A stretch of 64,000 bases of DNA from Aureliella helgolandensis (GCF_007752135.1 NZ_CP036298.1:6998501-7062500); one strand, 5' to 3'. Positions 51,917-61,176 are shown, numbered from the stretch's first letter. Translations and numbers: made by a program. The notes: a model not told the origin generated them from the sequence alone.

Positions 51917-52174
51917 ATGGGCCGCGCATATTCTGGCGTGCTAGGGTCCCTGGCTGTCAGTTTCATCATAGCTCGAGGTTTGTTGCTGGGCATGCTCCCC
52001 AACGAGATCCTCACTCAATGCTTGGTGGTTTTTATATCGTTTGCATTCCTAGGCTATTGGATCGGCTTCGCGGCCGAGAAAACTGTCAGCGAATCGGTAG
52101 AAAATCGTTTCCGAAGTGAAATGGCACGCCTTCAATCGGCAGCCGCTAGCAACGACTCTGAATCTTCGGAGTAA
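51917..52174 (+). CDS. Small two-helix membrane protein between flhG-like gene and fliA
   Basis: Predicted 85 aa with two hydrophobic helices (about 8-26 and 31-52), then an amphipathic charged tail ending SNDSESSE. It is codirectional with and located inside the flagellar segment. I do not recognise a family. A role in regulation or assembly is only suggested by position. In the preceding gap (51760-51916), GTTCA/TGAAC frames ACGTTAA at about 51836-51852; no promoter is recognised. Confidence 0.6.
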   Translation: MGRAYSGVLGSLAVSFIIARGLLLGMLPNEILTQCLVVFISFAFLGYWIGFAAEKTVSESVENRFRSEMARLQSAAASNDSESSE

Positions 52175-52245
52175 ATGAGGTCAAGTTGGCATAGCGACCA
52201 GTCGCAGATCTAGCTAAAAAATTCGCAACGGCACTTGTGCCCTAT

Positions 52246-52279
52246 CACTCGAATCTTCGGTGGCTCGAAGATTCAAGTG
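52246..52279 (+). promoter_or_regulatory. Hairpin in the leader of the sigma-28 gene
   Basis: CACT-GAATCTTCG pairs with CGAAGATTC-AGTG across one mismatch. The strand CAAGTGC at 52274-52280 can instead pair with GCACTTG at 52231-52237, so two folds compete. It lies about 170 bases before the fliA start, and its role is unknown. Confidence 0.4.
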
Positions 52280-52448
52280 CGGCCAAAAGTGTTCAAAATA
52301 GACTCAACCGAAACAATAGCTAGCAATCTTACTTGTAGGATGCTGGCAGATTGCTGAAGTGGTCAGTAGTAAGGGCAGAGCACACCCGGCATTAACTGTC
52401 TCTAGGACGAATCAGCGCCGACTCTGCAGTCAGCTCACGGAGGATTGG

Positions 52449-53234
52449 ATGGCAACGAAGACCGCGCCGAACGAAGAAATCCAAGAAGTTTGGAAACAAT
52501 ACAAAGCTGATTCCGAGAACGTCGATTTGCGTAATCGACTCATCGAACAGTACATGCCACTCGTTCGCTATAACGGCGACCGAATTTGGCAACGCTTACC
52601 CGACGGAGTCGAGCTTGATGACTTGATCAGCGCGGGAATCTTTGGCCTCATGGATGCCATCGATGCCTTTGACACCGATCGTGGCGTCAAGTTCGAGACG
52701 TATTGCGTGCCGCGGATTCGCGGTGCCATGCTCGACGAACTTCGCTCCATGGACTGGGTACCGCGTCTCGTTCGCAGTAAAGCCAGCAAATTGGGCGAAG
52801 CAAAAAAGAAGTTGGAAGCTCGCTATGGTCGCGCTCCTACTGAACGAGAAATCTCCGCTCATATGGAGATTAGTGTCGCCGAAGTTGAGAAGATGCAAGC
52901 CGACGCAAGTGCCGTCAATTTGGTCAGCCTCAACAAGAAGTGGTACGAAACCGACAGCTATAAAGACGTGCGAGAAATTGACATTCTCGAGGACAAGAAG
53001 GGGGAAGACCCAACCCGTCGCGTCCAAAAGGGCGACTTGATGCGATTGGTCACCAAGGGACTCAACCGCAACGAACGGCTGATCATCATTCTTTATTACT
53101 ATGAAGAACTGACCATGAAGGAGATCGGGGCCACCCTCGATCTTAGCGAGAGTCGCGTCAGCCAAATGCACTCGAGCATTGTTGCCAGACTCCAAGAACA
53201 ACTGGGACGCCGACGTCCAGAATTTGGGACCTAG
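52449..53234 (+). CDS. fliA: RNA polymerase sigma-28 factor (FliA/WhiG type)
   Basis: Predicted 261-aa sigma factor directing late flagellar genes. Region 2 has QYMPLVRYNGDRIWQRLP, DDLISAGIFGLMDAIDAFD and KFETYCVPRIRGAMLDELR, and region 4 has LTMKEIGATLDLSESRVSQMHS (the -35 helix). Regions 2, 3 and 4 are complete, and the size fits the family. GGAGG at 52439 is well placed for ATG 52449, although the frame extends upstream. No flgM is visible here. Confidence 0.95.
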   Translation: MATKTAPNEEIQEVWKQYKADSENVDLRNRLIEQYMPLVRYNGDRIWQRLPDGVELDDLISAGIFGLMDAIDAFDTDRGVKFETYCVPRIRGAMLDELRSMDWVPRLVRSKASKLGEAKKKLEARYGRAPTEREISAHMEISVAEVEKMQADASAVNLVSLNKKWYETDSYKDVREIDILEDKKGEDPTRRVQKGDLMRLVTKGLNRNERLIIILYYYEELTMKEIGATLDLSESRVSQMHSSIVARLQEQLGRRRPEFGT

Positions 53235-53259
53235 GGTCACCGTCCATCCTCGGATTGAG

Positions 53260-53329
53260 AGTAGTGGACGAGGTAGTGAGTCCAGTCAGGCCCTGATCGA
53301 GCTTGGGATTTGTTACCTCGTCCACTACT
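53260..53329. repeat. 70-base inverted repeat after fliA
   Basis: A perfect 16-bp arm (53260-53275) pairs with 53314-53329 around a 38-base loop holding the palindrome TCAGGCCCTGA. It lies 25 bases after the fliA stop and about 140 bases before the terminator. It lacks a T-run, so it is not itself a normal terminator. Confidence 0.6.
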
Positions 53330-53465
53330 GCGGTCGAACTGAGGATACGTTGCCTCACCATTGGGAGAACGGTCTCGTCCGCTTCTATGCGAGTCTGACG
53401 AGGCCTGTTGCTGTACGCAGCCAGTCCTCCTCCACTGGTCAGTCTCCCTCCCAAAAATCCACCAA

Positions 53466-53499
53466 CGGGATGCTACACGTAAGTAGCATCCCGTTTTTT
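53466..53499 (+). terminator. Rho-independent terminator between fliA and fliG
   Basis: A perfect 11-bp stem (CGGGATGCTAC/GTAGCATCCCG), loop ACGTAA, then six T. It ends the flhA-fliA transcript and splits the flagellar cluster into two transcription units. Confidence 0.93.
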
Positions 53500-53513
53500 C
53501 GTTGGGGCACTGT

Positions 53514-53555
53514 CTTTTCTGTTAGTGCTTTTCTGTTAGTGCTTTTCTGTTAGTG
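53514..53555. repeat. Three exact 14-bp tandem copies
   Basis: CTTTTCTGTTAGTG repeats at 53514, 53528 and 53542 just after the terminator and about 160 bases before fliG. The rest of 53235-53711 shows no gene. Confidence 0.85.
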
Positions 53556-53711
53556 CATTGTTTTCTTTCCGTCGGTGCACATTGGCAGGCTCCTGCAAAA
53601 CCCTACGATCGGTCTCGACAGGATTTAGGTAAAAAGGCTAAACAATGTTAAAGATTTACTCAAACAGCATCTGCTTGCCGTTGCTCCATGATTCGCTAGG
53701 TCGCTCCACCG

Positions 53712-55082
53712 ATGTCCACTCCGCAACTCACTCCTGACCGAATTCGCCAAATTGCGATTTTGGTGTCGTGCGTTGACGCAAACACCGCGCGGCAATTGAT
53801 CCTACATCTCCCGACCGAGACGGCCAAACAAGTGCGTGGGATGGCATCGCAACTTGGCCAAGTATCCGATGCAGAGAAGCAATCGATCCTAGCCGCGTTT
53901 CGGCAGTCGGCGGCGCCCTCCCCCAGAACGACTCCCGCACATTCCACTGCAGAAGCTCCACAGCCGCAGAATCCCGCCTCCCTTGCCAGCGTTGCCAACC
54001 CCACGGCCCCCGCGACCACTCCAGCCCCCAGCAAGACTCAGCAGGGGCCAGCCTGGACGCGGCTCAGCACTGAGGCGCTGCTGCGATTCGTGCGTGACGA
54101 ACGTCCGGCGGTCATCGCAGTCGTGGTAAGCCAATTGGAAGCCCCAGTTGCGGTTCAGATCTTACAGAACCTCCCCACCGAAATGCATCGCGAAGTCCTG
54201 ACGCGACTCACTCGACTTCAAGAAATCGACGCCGATGCCATGGCGACGATCGATGAGCATCTGACAGAGCGGCTCACAGAGTACCAACACACACTTGAAA
54301 GTGAATCGTACAACAACAAGCGACTCCAAGCCTTGCTGCAGGCGGCCCCCTCGGCACTCCGCGAACAATGGTCGGACATCCTCGATCCCACGAGCAGTCG
54401 CTTGCAATCCGGAACTACCGCAGCATCTCAACCAAGCGGTGCGAACGCGTCAGCTGCGATTTCGCCAAACAGCCAAGTTCCCAATCGCCCGGCCAAGTCG
54501 CTAGACGAGCTGTACAACCAAGCAAGTATTTCCACTCAGGATTTCTTGGAGCGCACGCCTGCAGAAATCCTACTCCGTCGCGAACTGGAACACCCCACCG
54601 CAGCTCGCCCCAACGCCGCGTCTGCAGAGATCCACTCGTCCATCGATTCCTTGGATTCGCCGCACGTCGATCCGCCCGCTTCTTCGGACAGCGCCTCGAT
54701 TCCCTTTCCGCCCCAGCAGCAACCTTCGCGCGAAGACTCCTACGATCGCTCACTGGTGCAAATGGAGTTTGAGAGACTACTCGATTTCCCGGCACATCAA
54801 CTGGCACAACTTCTCAGCCAAACGGAAACAGAAACGGTATTGTTGGCCTTGGCAGGTGCAACACCTCAATTCATGAAAGCGTTTTACGCCATGCTCAAGT
54901 CCAAGGATGCGCAGGCCCTAAAGTCTCGTTTGCAACGGATTGGAGCCATTCAGCTGCGCGATGTCGATGAGGCACAGCGCCGAATCGTCGAACTCGCCGA
55001 CACGCTGTTCGCTCCAAGCACCCTGCCGTTTAGTCGTCGCCCTCAGACAAGTGCGGCTGCTCCCCTGCGTCGCGCCGCCTAG
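53712..55082 (+). CDS. fliG: Divergent flagellar switch protein FliG with long linkers
   Basis: Predicted 456 aa, versus about 330 in E. coli. Three FliG-like domains are visible: N (8-65, RIRQIAILVSCVDANTARQL), M (118-195, ERPAVIAVVVSQLEAPVAVQILQNL in place of EHPQ-type helix) and C (350-430, VLLALAGATPQFMKAF and AIQLRDVDEAQRRIV). Low-complexity Pro/Ser/Ala linkers of about 50 and 140 residues separate them. In the C domain the E. coli torque pair Asp288-Asp289 aligns with Ser-Arg (in LKSRLQRIG). It is followed by fliH and fliI, supporting the assignment. Whether it is the working switch protein is open. Confidence 0.78.
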   Translation: MSTPQLTPDRIRQIAILVSCVDANTARQLILHLPTETAKQVRGMASQLGQVSDAEKQSILAAFRQSAAPSPRTTPAHSTAEAPQPQNPASLASVANPTAPATTPAPSKTQQGPAWTRLSTEALLRFVRDERPAVIAVVVSQLEAPVAVQILQNLPTEMHREVLTRLTRLQEIDADAMATIDEHLTERLTEYQHTLESESYNNKRLQALLQAAPSALREQWSDILDPTSSRLQSGTTAASQPSGANASAAISPNSQVPNRPAKSLDELYNQASISTQDFLERTPAEILLRRELEHPTAARPNAASAEIHSSIDSLDSPHVDPPASSDSASIPFPPQQQPSREDSYDRSLVQMEFERLLDFPAHQLAQLLSQTETETVLLALAGATPQFMKAFYAMLKSKDAQALKSRLQRIGAIQLRDVDEAQRRIVELADTLFAPSTLPFSRRPQTSAAAPLRRAA

Positions 55083-55186
55083 CCAGACAGCCACTCATCC
55101 GCAGGCCGCAGGAAGAACTAGCAATCCGCCGCCGTCCTGCCATCCTCCAGCACTAAACCGCTCCTTCTCCAGCATCAACAGAGCCC

Positions 55187-55864
55187 ATGGCCTCAGTCAT
55201 CAAACAAGACGAACTCATCCGTGGAGACGCCTCCCCTCAACCCGTTGCATTCAACGTTGAAGATGTGCAGGCTCGTGCTCGCAACTACCTGGAAGATGCC
55301 CGGCGGCAAGCCGATGAAATTTTGGCGAATGCGAGGCTCGAAGCAGCCAGCCTCCTAACCGAAACCAAGGCCAAGGCCTTGGCGGCAGCCAATCAAGAAT
55401 TCGAAAAACGCGTTCAAGATTCGGCACAAAAACTGAGCGACACCCGGTGCAAGACAGCCATTGCCGCCTGCGAAGCGGCTGTCAGCGGAGTGGCCGAAAG
55501 CACCACGCAATGGCTTGCCACCTGGCGCAACCAAACAGTTGCTCTCGCCGCTCGCATCGCGGAAAAAATTGTCAGGCGAGAAATGCAAGATAACGATGAA
55601 CTCTTGCGAGTATGGCTCGAAGAGGCCCTGGTCGCGATGCGAGACTCGCGCGATCTAAGACTCTCTGTCCATCCCGACGATTTTGCAGTCGCCGGACGCT
55701 TTCTCCAGCAACTGGCCAAATCGGTCCCTCAAGCTATCGATGTAGAGATTCTGCCCGATCCTCAAGTAGAGCAGGGGGGGTGCATCGTACTCAGCAACAA
55801 CGGACGAATCGACCAACAATTGCTTGTCCAGCTAGATCGACTCGTGGAACAACTCACCCAGTAG
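55187..55864 (+). CDS. fliH: Flagellar export apparatus protein FliH
   Basis: Predicted 225-aa regulator of the FliI ATPase and stator of the export complex. A charged coiled coil with Ala-rich heptads (about 25-100) precedes the C-terminal domain (VALAARIAEKIVRREMQDN, LRLSVHPDDF, and EQGGCIVLSNNGRIDQQL), as in FliH/V-ATPase subunit E. It is placed between fliG and fliI, as in many bacteria. Low primary similarity is normal for FliH. Confidence 0.87.
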   Translation: MASVIKQDELIRGDASPQPVAFNVEDVQARARNYLEDARRQADEILANARLEAASLLTETKAKALAAANQEFEKRVQDSAQKLSDTRCKTAIAACEAAVSGVAESTTQWLATWRNQTVALAARIAEKIVRREMQDNDELLRVWLEEALVAMRDSRDLRLSVHPDDFAVAGRFLQQLAKSVPQAIDVEILPDPQVEQGGCIVLSNNGRIDQQLLVQLDRLVEQLTQ

Positions 55865-55886
55865 GATTGGCGTTGGCCTAGAACGA

Positions 55887-57311
55887 ATGAAACCATTGCC
55901 CCCCCCTCCCGAACACGTCGACCTCTCGCGTCTACTAGGCTCACTCGATCGCGCGCTCCCGAGCGCCATCGAAGGCTCGATTTGGTCGGTGGGCCGCAAC
56001 GCGATTGAAGCGGTATCCCTTCCCGTTCCCATGGGGAGTGTTTGCTCCATTTTGCGTCGCAATCGCTCTCCCATCCCAGCGGAAGTGATCGGATTCTCAG
56101 GCTCCACCACTCTCTTGGCTCCCCTGGACGGAGCCGAAGGAATCACGTCGGGTGATAGGGTTCGCTTCGTGGAATCGAACAGTACGGTGCGTGTCGGCGA
56201 AGGCCTGATCGGCCGTGTGATTGATGCAGCAGGAAAGCCCATCGACGATTTAGGCGAGCTAACAGCTTCGGCCAAAGCCCCCCTCGATGCTGAACCGATC
56301 TCCGCGATGAAACGGCCACCGATTGATGACATTCTCACCACGGGCGTGCGAAGCATTGATTCATTGTTGACGCTCGGGCGTGGACAACGCATCGGTATTT
56401 TTGCCGGCTCAGGCGTAGGCAAAAGCACACTGCTGGGCATGATGGCCCGTGGTACCGATGCGGAAGTTGTAGTCATTGGGCTTGTCGGCGAGCGGGGCCG
56501 TGAGGTGCAAGAGTACCTACAGCGCGAGCTTGACCCGGCTACTCGAAAAAAATGCGTGACCGTGGTTGCCACCAGTGACCAACCCGCCTTGCGGCGCGTG
56601 CAGGCCGCAATGACGGCCACGGCGATCGCGGAGTATTTTCGCGATGAGGGAAAACACGTTTTACTGATGATGGATTCCGTGACCCGTTTCGCAATGGCCC
56701 AACGCGAAATCGGCTTGGCGTCCGGAGAGGCCCCGACCACGCGTGGCTATCCGCCGAGTGTCTTCTCCATGTTACCGCGATTGGTGGAACGCTCCGGCAC
56801 CGGGCCAACCGGATCAATTACCGGCATCTACACCGTACTGGTCGAGGGTGACGACACCAATGAACCGATTAGCGACACCCTGCGTGGTCTGCTCGACGGC
56901 CACTTCGTGCTCTCACGAGACATCGCCCAGCAGGGCAGATATCCGGCTCTCGACATTTTGAAGAGTCTGAGTCGCTTGCAGCACCACTTAGCGTCCGCAG
57001 AACAGCAAGCGGGTTCCGCCGCAGTCCGACAAATGCTTGCCCGCTATCGGGAGAATGAGGACTTAATCAATATCGGGGCCTACCAACGCGGCTCCAATCC
57101 ACAAGTCGATCGCGCCATCGCCCTCAAGCCGCTCATCGATCAGTTCTTGGCGCAAAAGGCGCGTGACAAGTGCGAATGGCAGGCGACGTTGCTGGCATTG
57201 CAGCAACTCGCTTCCCAAGCGAGTGTACCCACCGCCCCCCCCACGGCAGCCCGTCAGCCCAACGCCCCAGCCGCTCTTTCCTCCCCCGCCTCAGCCCCAG
57301 CGCCACAATAA
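55887..57311 (+). CDS. fliI: Flagellum-specific ATPase FliI
   Basis: Predicted 474-aa export ATPase. P-loop GSGVGKST is at 174-181, followed by VIGLVGERGREVQEYL, LLMMDSVTRFAMAQREIGLASGEAPTTRGYPPS (given here as LLMMDSVTRFAMAQREIG and GEAPTTRGYPPS) and GSITGIYTVLVEGDD. A Pro/Ala-rich C-terminal tail of about 25 residues is longer than usual. It starts 22 bases after fliH. Confidence 0.96.
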   Translation: MKPLPPPPEHVDLSRLLGSLDRALPSAIEGSIWSVGRNAIEAVSLPVPMGSVCSILRRNRSPIPAEVIGFSGSTTLLAPLDGAEGITSGDRVRFVESNSTVRVGEGLIGRVIDAAGKPIDDLGELTASAKAPLDAEPISAMKRPPIDDILTTGVRSIDSLLTLGRGQRIGIFAGSGVGKSTLLGMMARGTDAEVVVIGLVGERGREVQEYLQRELDPATRKKCVTVVATSDQPALRRVQAAMTATAIAEYFRDEGKHVLLMMDSVTRFAMAQREIGLASGEAPTTRGYPPSVFSMLPRLVERSGTGPTGSITGIYTVLVEGDDTNEPISDTLRGLLDGHFVLSRDIAQQGRYPALDILKSLSRLQHHLASAEQQAGSAAVRQMLARYRENEDLINIGAYQRGSNPQVDRAIALKPLIDQFLAQKARDKCEWQATLLALQQLASQASVPTAPPTAARQPNAPAALSSPASAPAPQ

Positions 57312-57326
57312 TGAGCTAGGTTTTCC

Positions 57327-57785
57327 ATGAGTGAGTTTAAGTTCGGCCTCCAAAATGTTGTGAAATTGCGTGAACGGGAACGCGATGCGGCCGCACAATC
57401 GTATCGACAAGCCCTGCTGGCCATTGAAAAACTTGGACAACAGATTGCCGATTTGCAGGCCGAGCACGACGGACAAGCCCCTTGGCAATCGCAATTTACC
57501 GTCGGTACCGTGGCTCCACAGCGAATCATGGAGTCGCAGCGGTTTCAAATGCATTTGCAACAGGAAATTGCCGGGATTCGCTCGCAAATTGAGTTGATCG
57601 AAGCGGAATGCGAAAAACGCCGCCAAGCCCTCGTCGCACGTGAACAAGCGCTGAGTAGCTTAGAGAAATTGCGAGAGCAACAACATCAAGCCTGGGATGC
57701 CGACCAAATTCGCCACGAACAAATCGTCTTGGACGAATGGGCGGGCTTCAAACACTGGATGTTGACCCCCAAAACCGGAGAATAA
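57327..57785 (+). CDS. fliJ: Flagellar export protein FliJ
   Basis: Predicted 152-aa antiparallel coiled-coil protein, the central stalk of the FliI ring. The N-terminal FKFGLQNVVKLRERERDAA pattern (F-x-F..L..V..L.E) and continuous heptads are typical. Position directly after fliI (15 bases) confirms it. Confidence 0.9.
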   Translation: MSEFKFGLQNVVKLRERERDAAAQSYRQALLAIEKLGQQIADLQAEHDGQAPWQSQFTVGTVAPQRIMESQRFQMHLQQEIAGIRSQIELIEAECEKRRQALVAREQALSSLEKLREQQHQAWDADQIRHEQIVLDEWAGFKHWMLTPKTGE

Positions 57786-57791
57786 ACCAAC

Positions 57792-58460
57792 ATGCAAATG
57801 CTAACTCGACTATTTGTTGCTTTCTGTGTCGGTACAGTGGTCGCTCAAGCAATTGTATTTGCCATGGCCGGAGCGCGGGGCAACCTTAAAAAAGAAACCC
57901 TGGTGAAGGGCTTGGCACTCTTCAATGGCATCGACATCTCTGCCGACCAACTCGAAGAAACACTCAACCGCTCGAGGAATACCCCCAATCCAACCTACGA
58001 GGACGTCGAACAGGAACGAGCCCAACAAGATCGCAACCTAGACATGCGGCAGGGCTCCATTAAGCACCAACGAGATCAAGTGTCAGCCATGTTAGCGGAG
58101 CTGCAAGCCAAGTCCTCCGCCTTTGATCGCCGAACCAAGGAATTCTATGAACTGCTTGATTCCAAAGAAAAAGGGCTGTTGGCGGCTAGTTTGACTGAAG
58201 TCAAATTGACGCTCGAAGCTCTCGGCCCGGAACAGGCTAAAGACCAAATCTTGCGAATGCTGGAAGTCGATCTTCTCGACGATGTCGTTGCAATTGTTAA
58301 AGAAATGCCCATGGACAAACGAAAGAAGATCTTTGGGGAGTTCGTCAACGAAGCGGACAAAGAACCAGAACAACTCCACAAAATACTAATGCGACTGAGA
58401 GAAGGAGAACCCACGAAAGGGGTGATCCAAAACGCACGCCAAAACCAACCGAATACCTAG
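57792..58460 (+). CDS. MotE-like flagellar chaperone / MgtE-N domain protein
   Basis: Predicted 222 aa. One N-terminal hydrophobic helix (about 5-28) is followed by a coiled coil (about 70-130) and a C-terminal segment (LGPEQAKDQILRMLEVDLLDDVVAIVKEMPMDKRKKIFGEF region, about 142-185) resembling the MgtE N-terminal domain. This is the architecture of MotE-type proteins found between fliJ and fliK in many flagellar operons, where they help stator or motor assembly. It starts six bases after fliJ. Confidence 0.75.
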   Translation: MQMLTRLFVAFCVGTVVAQAIVFAMAGARGNLKKETLVKGLALFNGIDISADQLEETLNRSRNTPNPTYEDVEQERAQQDRNLDMRQGSIKHQRDQVSAMLAELQAKSSAFDRRTKEFYELLDSKEKGLLAASLTEVKLTLEALGPEQAKDQILRMLEVDLLDDVVAIVKEMPMDKRKKIFGEFVNEADKEPEQLHKILMRLREGEPTKGVIQNARQNQPNT

Positions 58461-58646
58461 GAAAGTTGCTCACCAGCCTAACGATTCGCAATTCGCATAA
58501 TTGCACCGGAGGGAAGAGCTTGCTTGGATTCGGAGACCGCAGTACTACGTGGCAACTCAACTTCTTCGTACAGCGGGCCGTGCAGCCAGGGACAAGCTTC
58601 CTAAAACTTCCGTCGCTGCGATCGAATCTACCTCAGGGGGTGGGCC

Positions 58647-60338
58647 ATGGATGGAGCCATATCGACGTCGAACCGCCATGCGGTCCGCGCAAGCAACCAG
58701 CTCTTGCCGAGCGGCTCGTTAGGGGATACCCAATCGAATTCTCAGGCAGGCTTATTCGACCAACTGCTCTCACTCTCGTTCGGTCCTACCTCCGACCCAC
58801 TGTCGGTGAAGTCTCACCGAGCTCCCGATCACACCCACGATTCGGTAAAACCCTCCAACCGCTCCTCCAGTTCTTCGGAAAAAAAGGAGGAGGACGAAGT
58901 CGAGGACGCCGACGGTGCCGCGACTTGGGTTGCCAATGTTTCAGCCTCCCCGCTGGTCGACGAAGCCCCTTTGGCTGCCGTTGAGACCATTGCTGTCTCT
59001 CTGTCTGACGACTCAGCACCACAGCTGGATAGTGACGCAGTCCCCCTGCTTCCCAATGCGTTAGACTCAGCTGAAGTTCTTCCAGCAGATTCCGAGGTAG
59101 TCCCCAGCTCCCTTGCAACAGATTCTGCGGACGCGAGCTCCACCGAAGAGGGAGCAGAGTCAGCAAGACTTCCAGTTCAAGAGATCTCAGGGGACTCGGA
59201 AGAGCAGCATTCGAATCAAAAACCATCGGAGTCCGCCTTTGAGACTTCGGCCAATGCTGCCACACATGCCGTGGCCAGCCAACAAGGTACGGAAGCCGCT
59301 GAGCAGGAATCAGAGGAAACGGCATTGGGCGAGGAGGGGGCCGAATCAACCACCGAGTCCGTTCAGGAATTGGAATCCAATCGCTCCCAGCAAGAGGGGA
59401 ACGAACGCGGGAAGTGGTATGAACGAGATCCCAAGGCTCCCTCGACAAATCTTCCGCTGGCAGAGGGTGAAATAGCACAGCCCGGAACACCCGACGGTGC
59501 GTCCCCTGCGCAGCCATCCACTGTGGAGTCAGCGGTGAATGCGACGGCCCCCGTGGGGGATCGCCAGCCCTCGGATCCTGCAGCATTACCGAGCGTCTCC
59601 TCAACAACCGCGTCCACCAATGCGGCATCCATTGCGGCCAATGCCGCGACGGCCAGTCCCAACCTTTTGGATAGCATTGTCGTGGGAGTTAATCGAGGCT
59701 CAGACGCCAGCATGGTTACTCAGTTGACGGGAGACTCTGCCGGCGCACCAACATCGTCGTCAGTATCCAGTGGCTCCCCCACGACCAGCACAACCCAAGG
59801 ATCGCCCAACAAGGAATCGGCTGCTACGCCGACAGCCCCTGAAGGCAATAGTCCCGAAGTCACGCAACAAGAACGCGTACGGCTCATCCAACGCGTCTCC
59901 CGCAGCTTCTCTCGCCTCGGGCCCAGCGGAGGGGAGATCAATCTACGTCTCCATCCTCCCCAACTCGGCTCTTTGAACGTGCAAGTTCGTCTGCAGGGTC
60001 GCAGCATGACGGCCAAATTGACCACCGAATCAGCCGCTTCGCGTGATGTGATCCTGGAAGGCCTGCCCGTGCTTCGCCAACGCCTCGCGGAGCAAGGCTT
60101 TGACATCTCTCAGTTCCAAGTCGAGGTGGCGGACAACGAGAGTAACCAAGCGTTGGGCCCCCACTCGGACGGCCAATCCTTTACCGACCAAAACGAACAC
60201 CAAAGCCGCCAAGGACAGTTGCAAGCCACCGCAGCCTGGCGTTCCTCCAGCTCGCCAATTCTCGCCGACGGCAGCTCCGGTGATGCGGCCACCTCACTCA
60301 GCTGGCAATCTACCACGGGCATCGACTTTCATGCTTAA
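58647..60338 (+). CDS. fliK: Flagellar hook-length control protein FliK
   Basis: Predicted 563 aa. Residues about 30-420 are low-complexity (Ser/Ala/Glu/Pro/Thr-rich), the expected flexible ruler. Residues about 428-494 form the conserved FliK C domain (GGEINLRLHPPQLGSLNVQV, VILEGLPVLRQRLAEQGFDI), which switches export specificity at FlhB. It is followed by a Gln/Ser-rich tail. Location between the motE-like gene and flgD is typical. Confidence 0.9.
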   Translation: MDGAISTSNRHAVRASNQLLPSGSLGDTQSNSQAGLFDQLLSLSFGPTSDPLSVKSHRAPDHTHDSVKPSNRSSSSSEKKEEDEVEDADGAATWVANVSASPLVDEAPLAAVETIAVSLSDDSAPQLDSDAVPLLPNALDSAEVLPADSEVVPSSLATDSADASSTEEGAESARLPVQEISGDSEEQHSNQKPSESAFETSANAATHAVASQQGTEAAEQESEETALGEEGAESTTESVQELESNRSQQEGNERGKWYERDPKAPSTNLPLAEGEIAQPGTPDGASPAQPSTVESAVNATAPVGDRQPSDPAALPSVSSTTASTNAASIAANAATASPNLLDSIVVGVNRGSDASMVTQLTGDSAGAPTSSSVSSGSPTTSTTQGSPNKESAATPTAPEGNSPEVTQQERVRLIQRVSRSFSRLGPSGGEINLRLHPPQLGSLNVQVRLQGRSMTAKLTTESAASRDVILEGLPVLRQRLAEQGFDISQFQVEVADNESNQALGPHSDGQSFTDQNEHQSRQGQLQATAAWRSSSSPILADGSSGDAATSLSWQSTTGIDFHA

Positions 60339-60690
60339 CCCAGCGTGACCTTGCCTTCCGGTTGGTTGCTAGAGCAGCCCACCGTGCAACGGATTGTCGA
60401 TGAATCAGCCTCGTTTGTTGATCGACGAAAGTTACTCCATTTGCCCCGGCTTTCGCCCAGCGAAAGGCAACCTTGCTCCTCGGATTCCACTTACATCGAC
60501 AGCCCGATCAACAAGGCTGAGCTGTTTGCGGCAGCCGGGTGATGGGGCGGGCTAGTCATTGCGGTAGAACTCCCGACTCTCTCAAAGCGACAAGCCGCCG
60601 GCGCACGGAGTTTCCTATTGACACCGAGCTTCCCAACCGGCTATTCGTCAAGCTGTATCGATACGTAGTAATCCATCGGGAAACAGAAGC
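60339..60690. other. Intergenic region fliK-flgD
   Basis: A 65-codon frame with GTG start (60345-60542) begins six bases after fliK but has no recognisable feature; I do not call it. No promoter or terminator stands out. Confidence 0.4.
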
Positions 60691-61128
60691 ATGACCAGTA
60701 TTCCAGGCGTCAGCAGTTCCTCTTCCTCTCAATCTGGAAGTGGCCTTACCGGCAACGACCTCAGCGACGTTGATCTGGATGAATTCCTAGGTTTGCTGAT
60801 TACCGAACTTCAGAATCAAGACCCATTGGACCCAATGGACAACGGTGAGATGCTGACCCAGATCAGCCAGATTCGCGAAATTGGTTCCACCAACCAACTC
60901 ACTGAAACGCTGTCGACCCTTGCCATTGGTCAAGAGCTGACGATGGCGAGTGGGATGATTGGCAAACAAGTCACGGCGTTGGATAACAATGCGAACAACG
61001 TAAAAGGTGTGGTAGACCGCGTTTCCGTACAGACCGATGAGGAAGATCCGAGTATTCGCAAAGTATCAGTTCATATTGGAGACTCAGTTGTCGATATTAA
61101 CAACATCCGTGAAATCTTAGAAAACTGA
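60691..61128 (+). CDS. flgD: Flagellar hook assembly protein FlgD (short form)
   Basis: Predicted 145-aa hook cap protein. The N-terminal Ser/Gly-rich stretch is followed by the FlgD signature FLGLLITELQNQDPLDPMDN and MLTQISQIREIGSTNQL. It lacks the long C-terminal Ig/tudor region of E. coli FlgD (231 aa), but short forms occur in other bacteria. It lies directly before flgE. Confidence 0.94.
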   Translation: MTSIPGVSSSSSSQSGSGLTGNDLSDVDLDEFLGLLITELQNQDPLDPMDNGEMLTQISQIREIGSTNQLTETLSTLAIGQELTMASGMIGKQVTALDNNANNVKGVVDRVSVQTDEEDPSIRKVSVHIGDSVVDINNIREILEN

Positions 61129-61176
61129 CCGCGCGCTCCCCCGCCCTGTATCCCGCTTCCATGCGAGATATAGCTG

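Noticed and set aside
60345-60542. A 65-codon frame right after fliK
   Set aside because: GTG start, no recognisable feature, and no supporting ribosome site; left as a note only.
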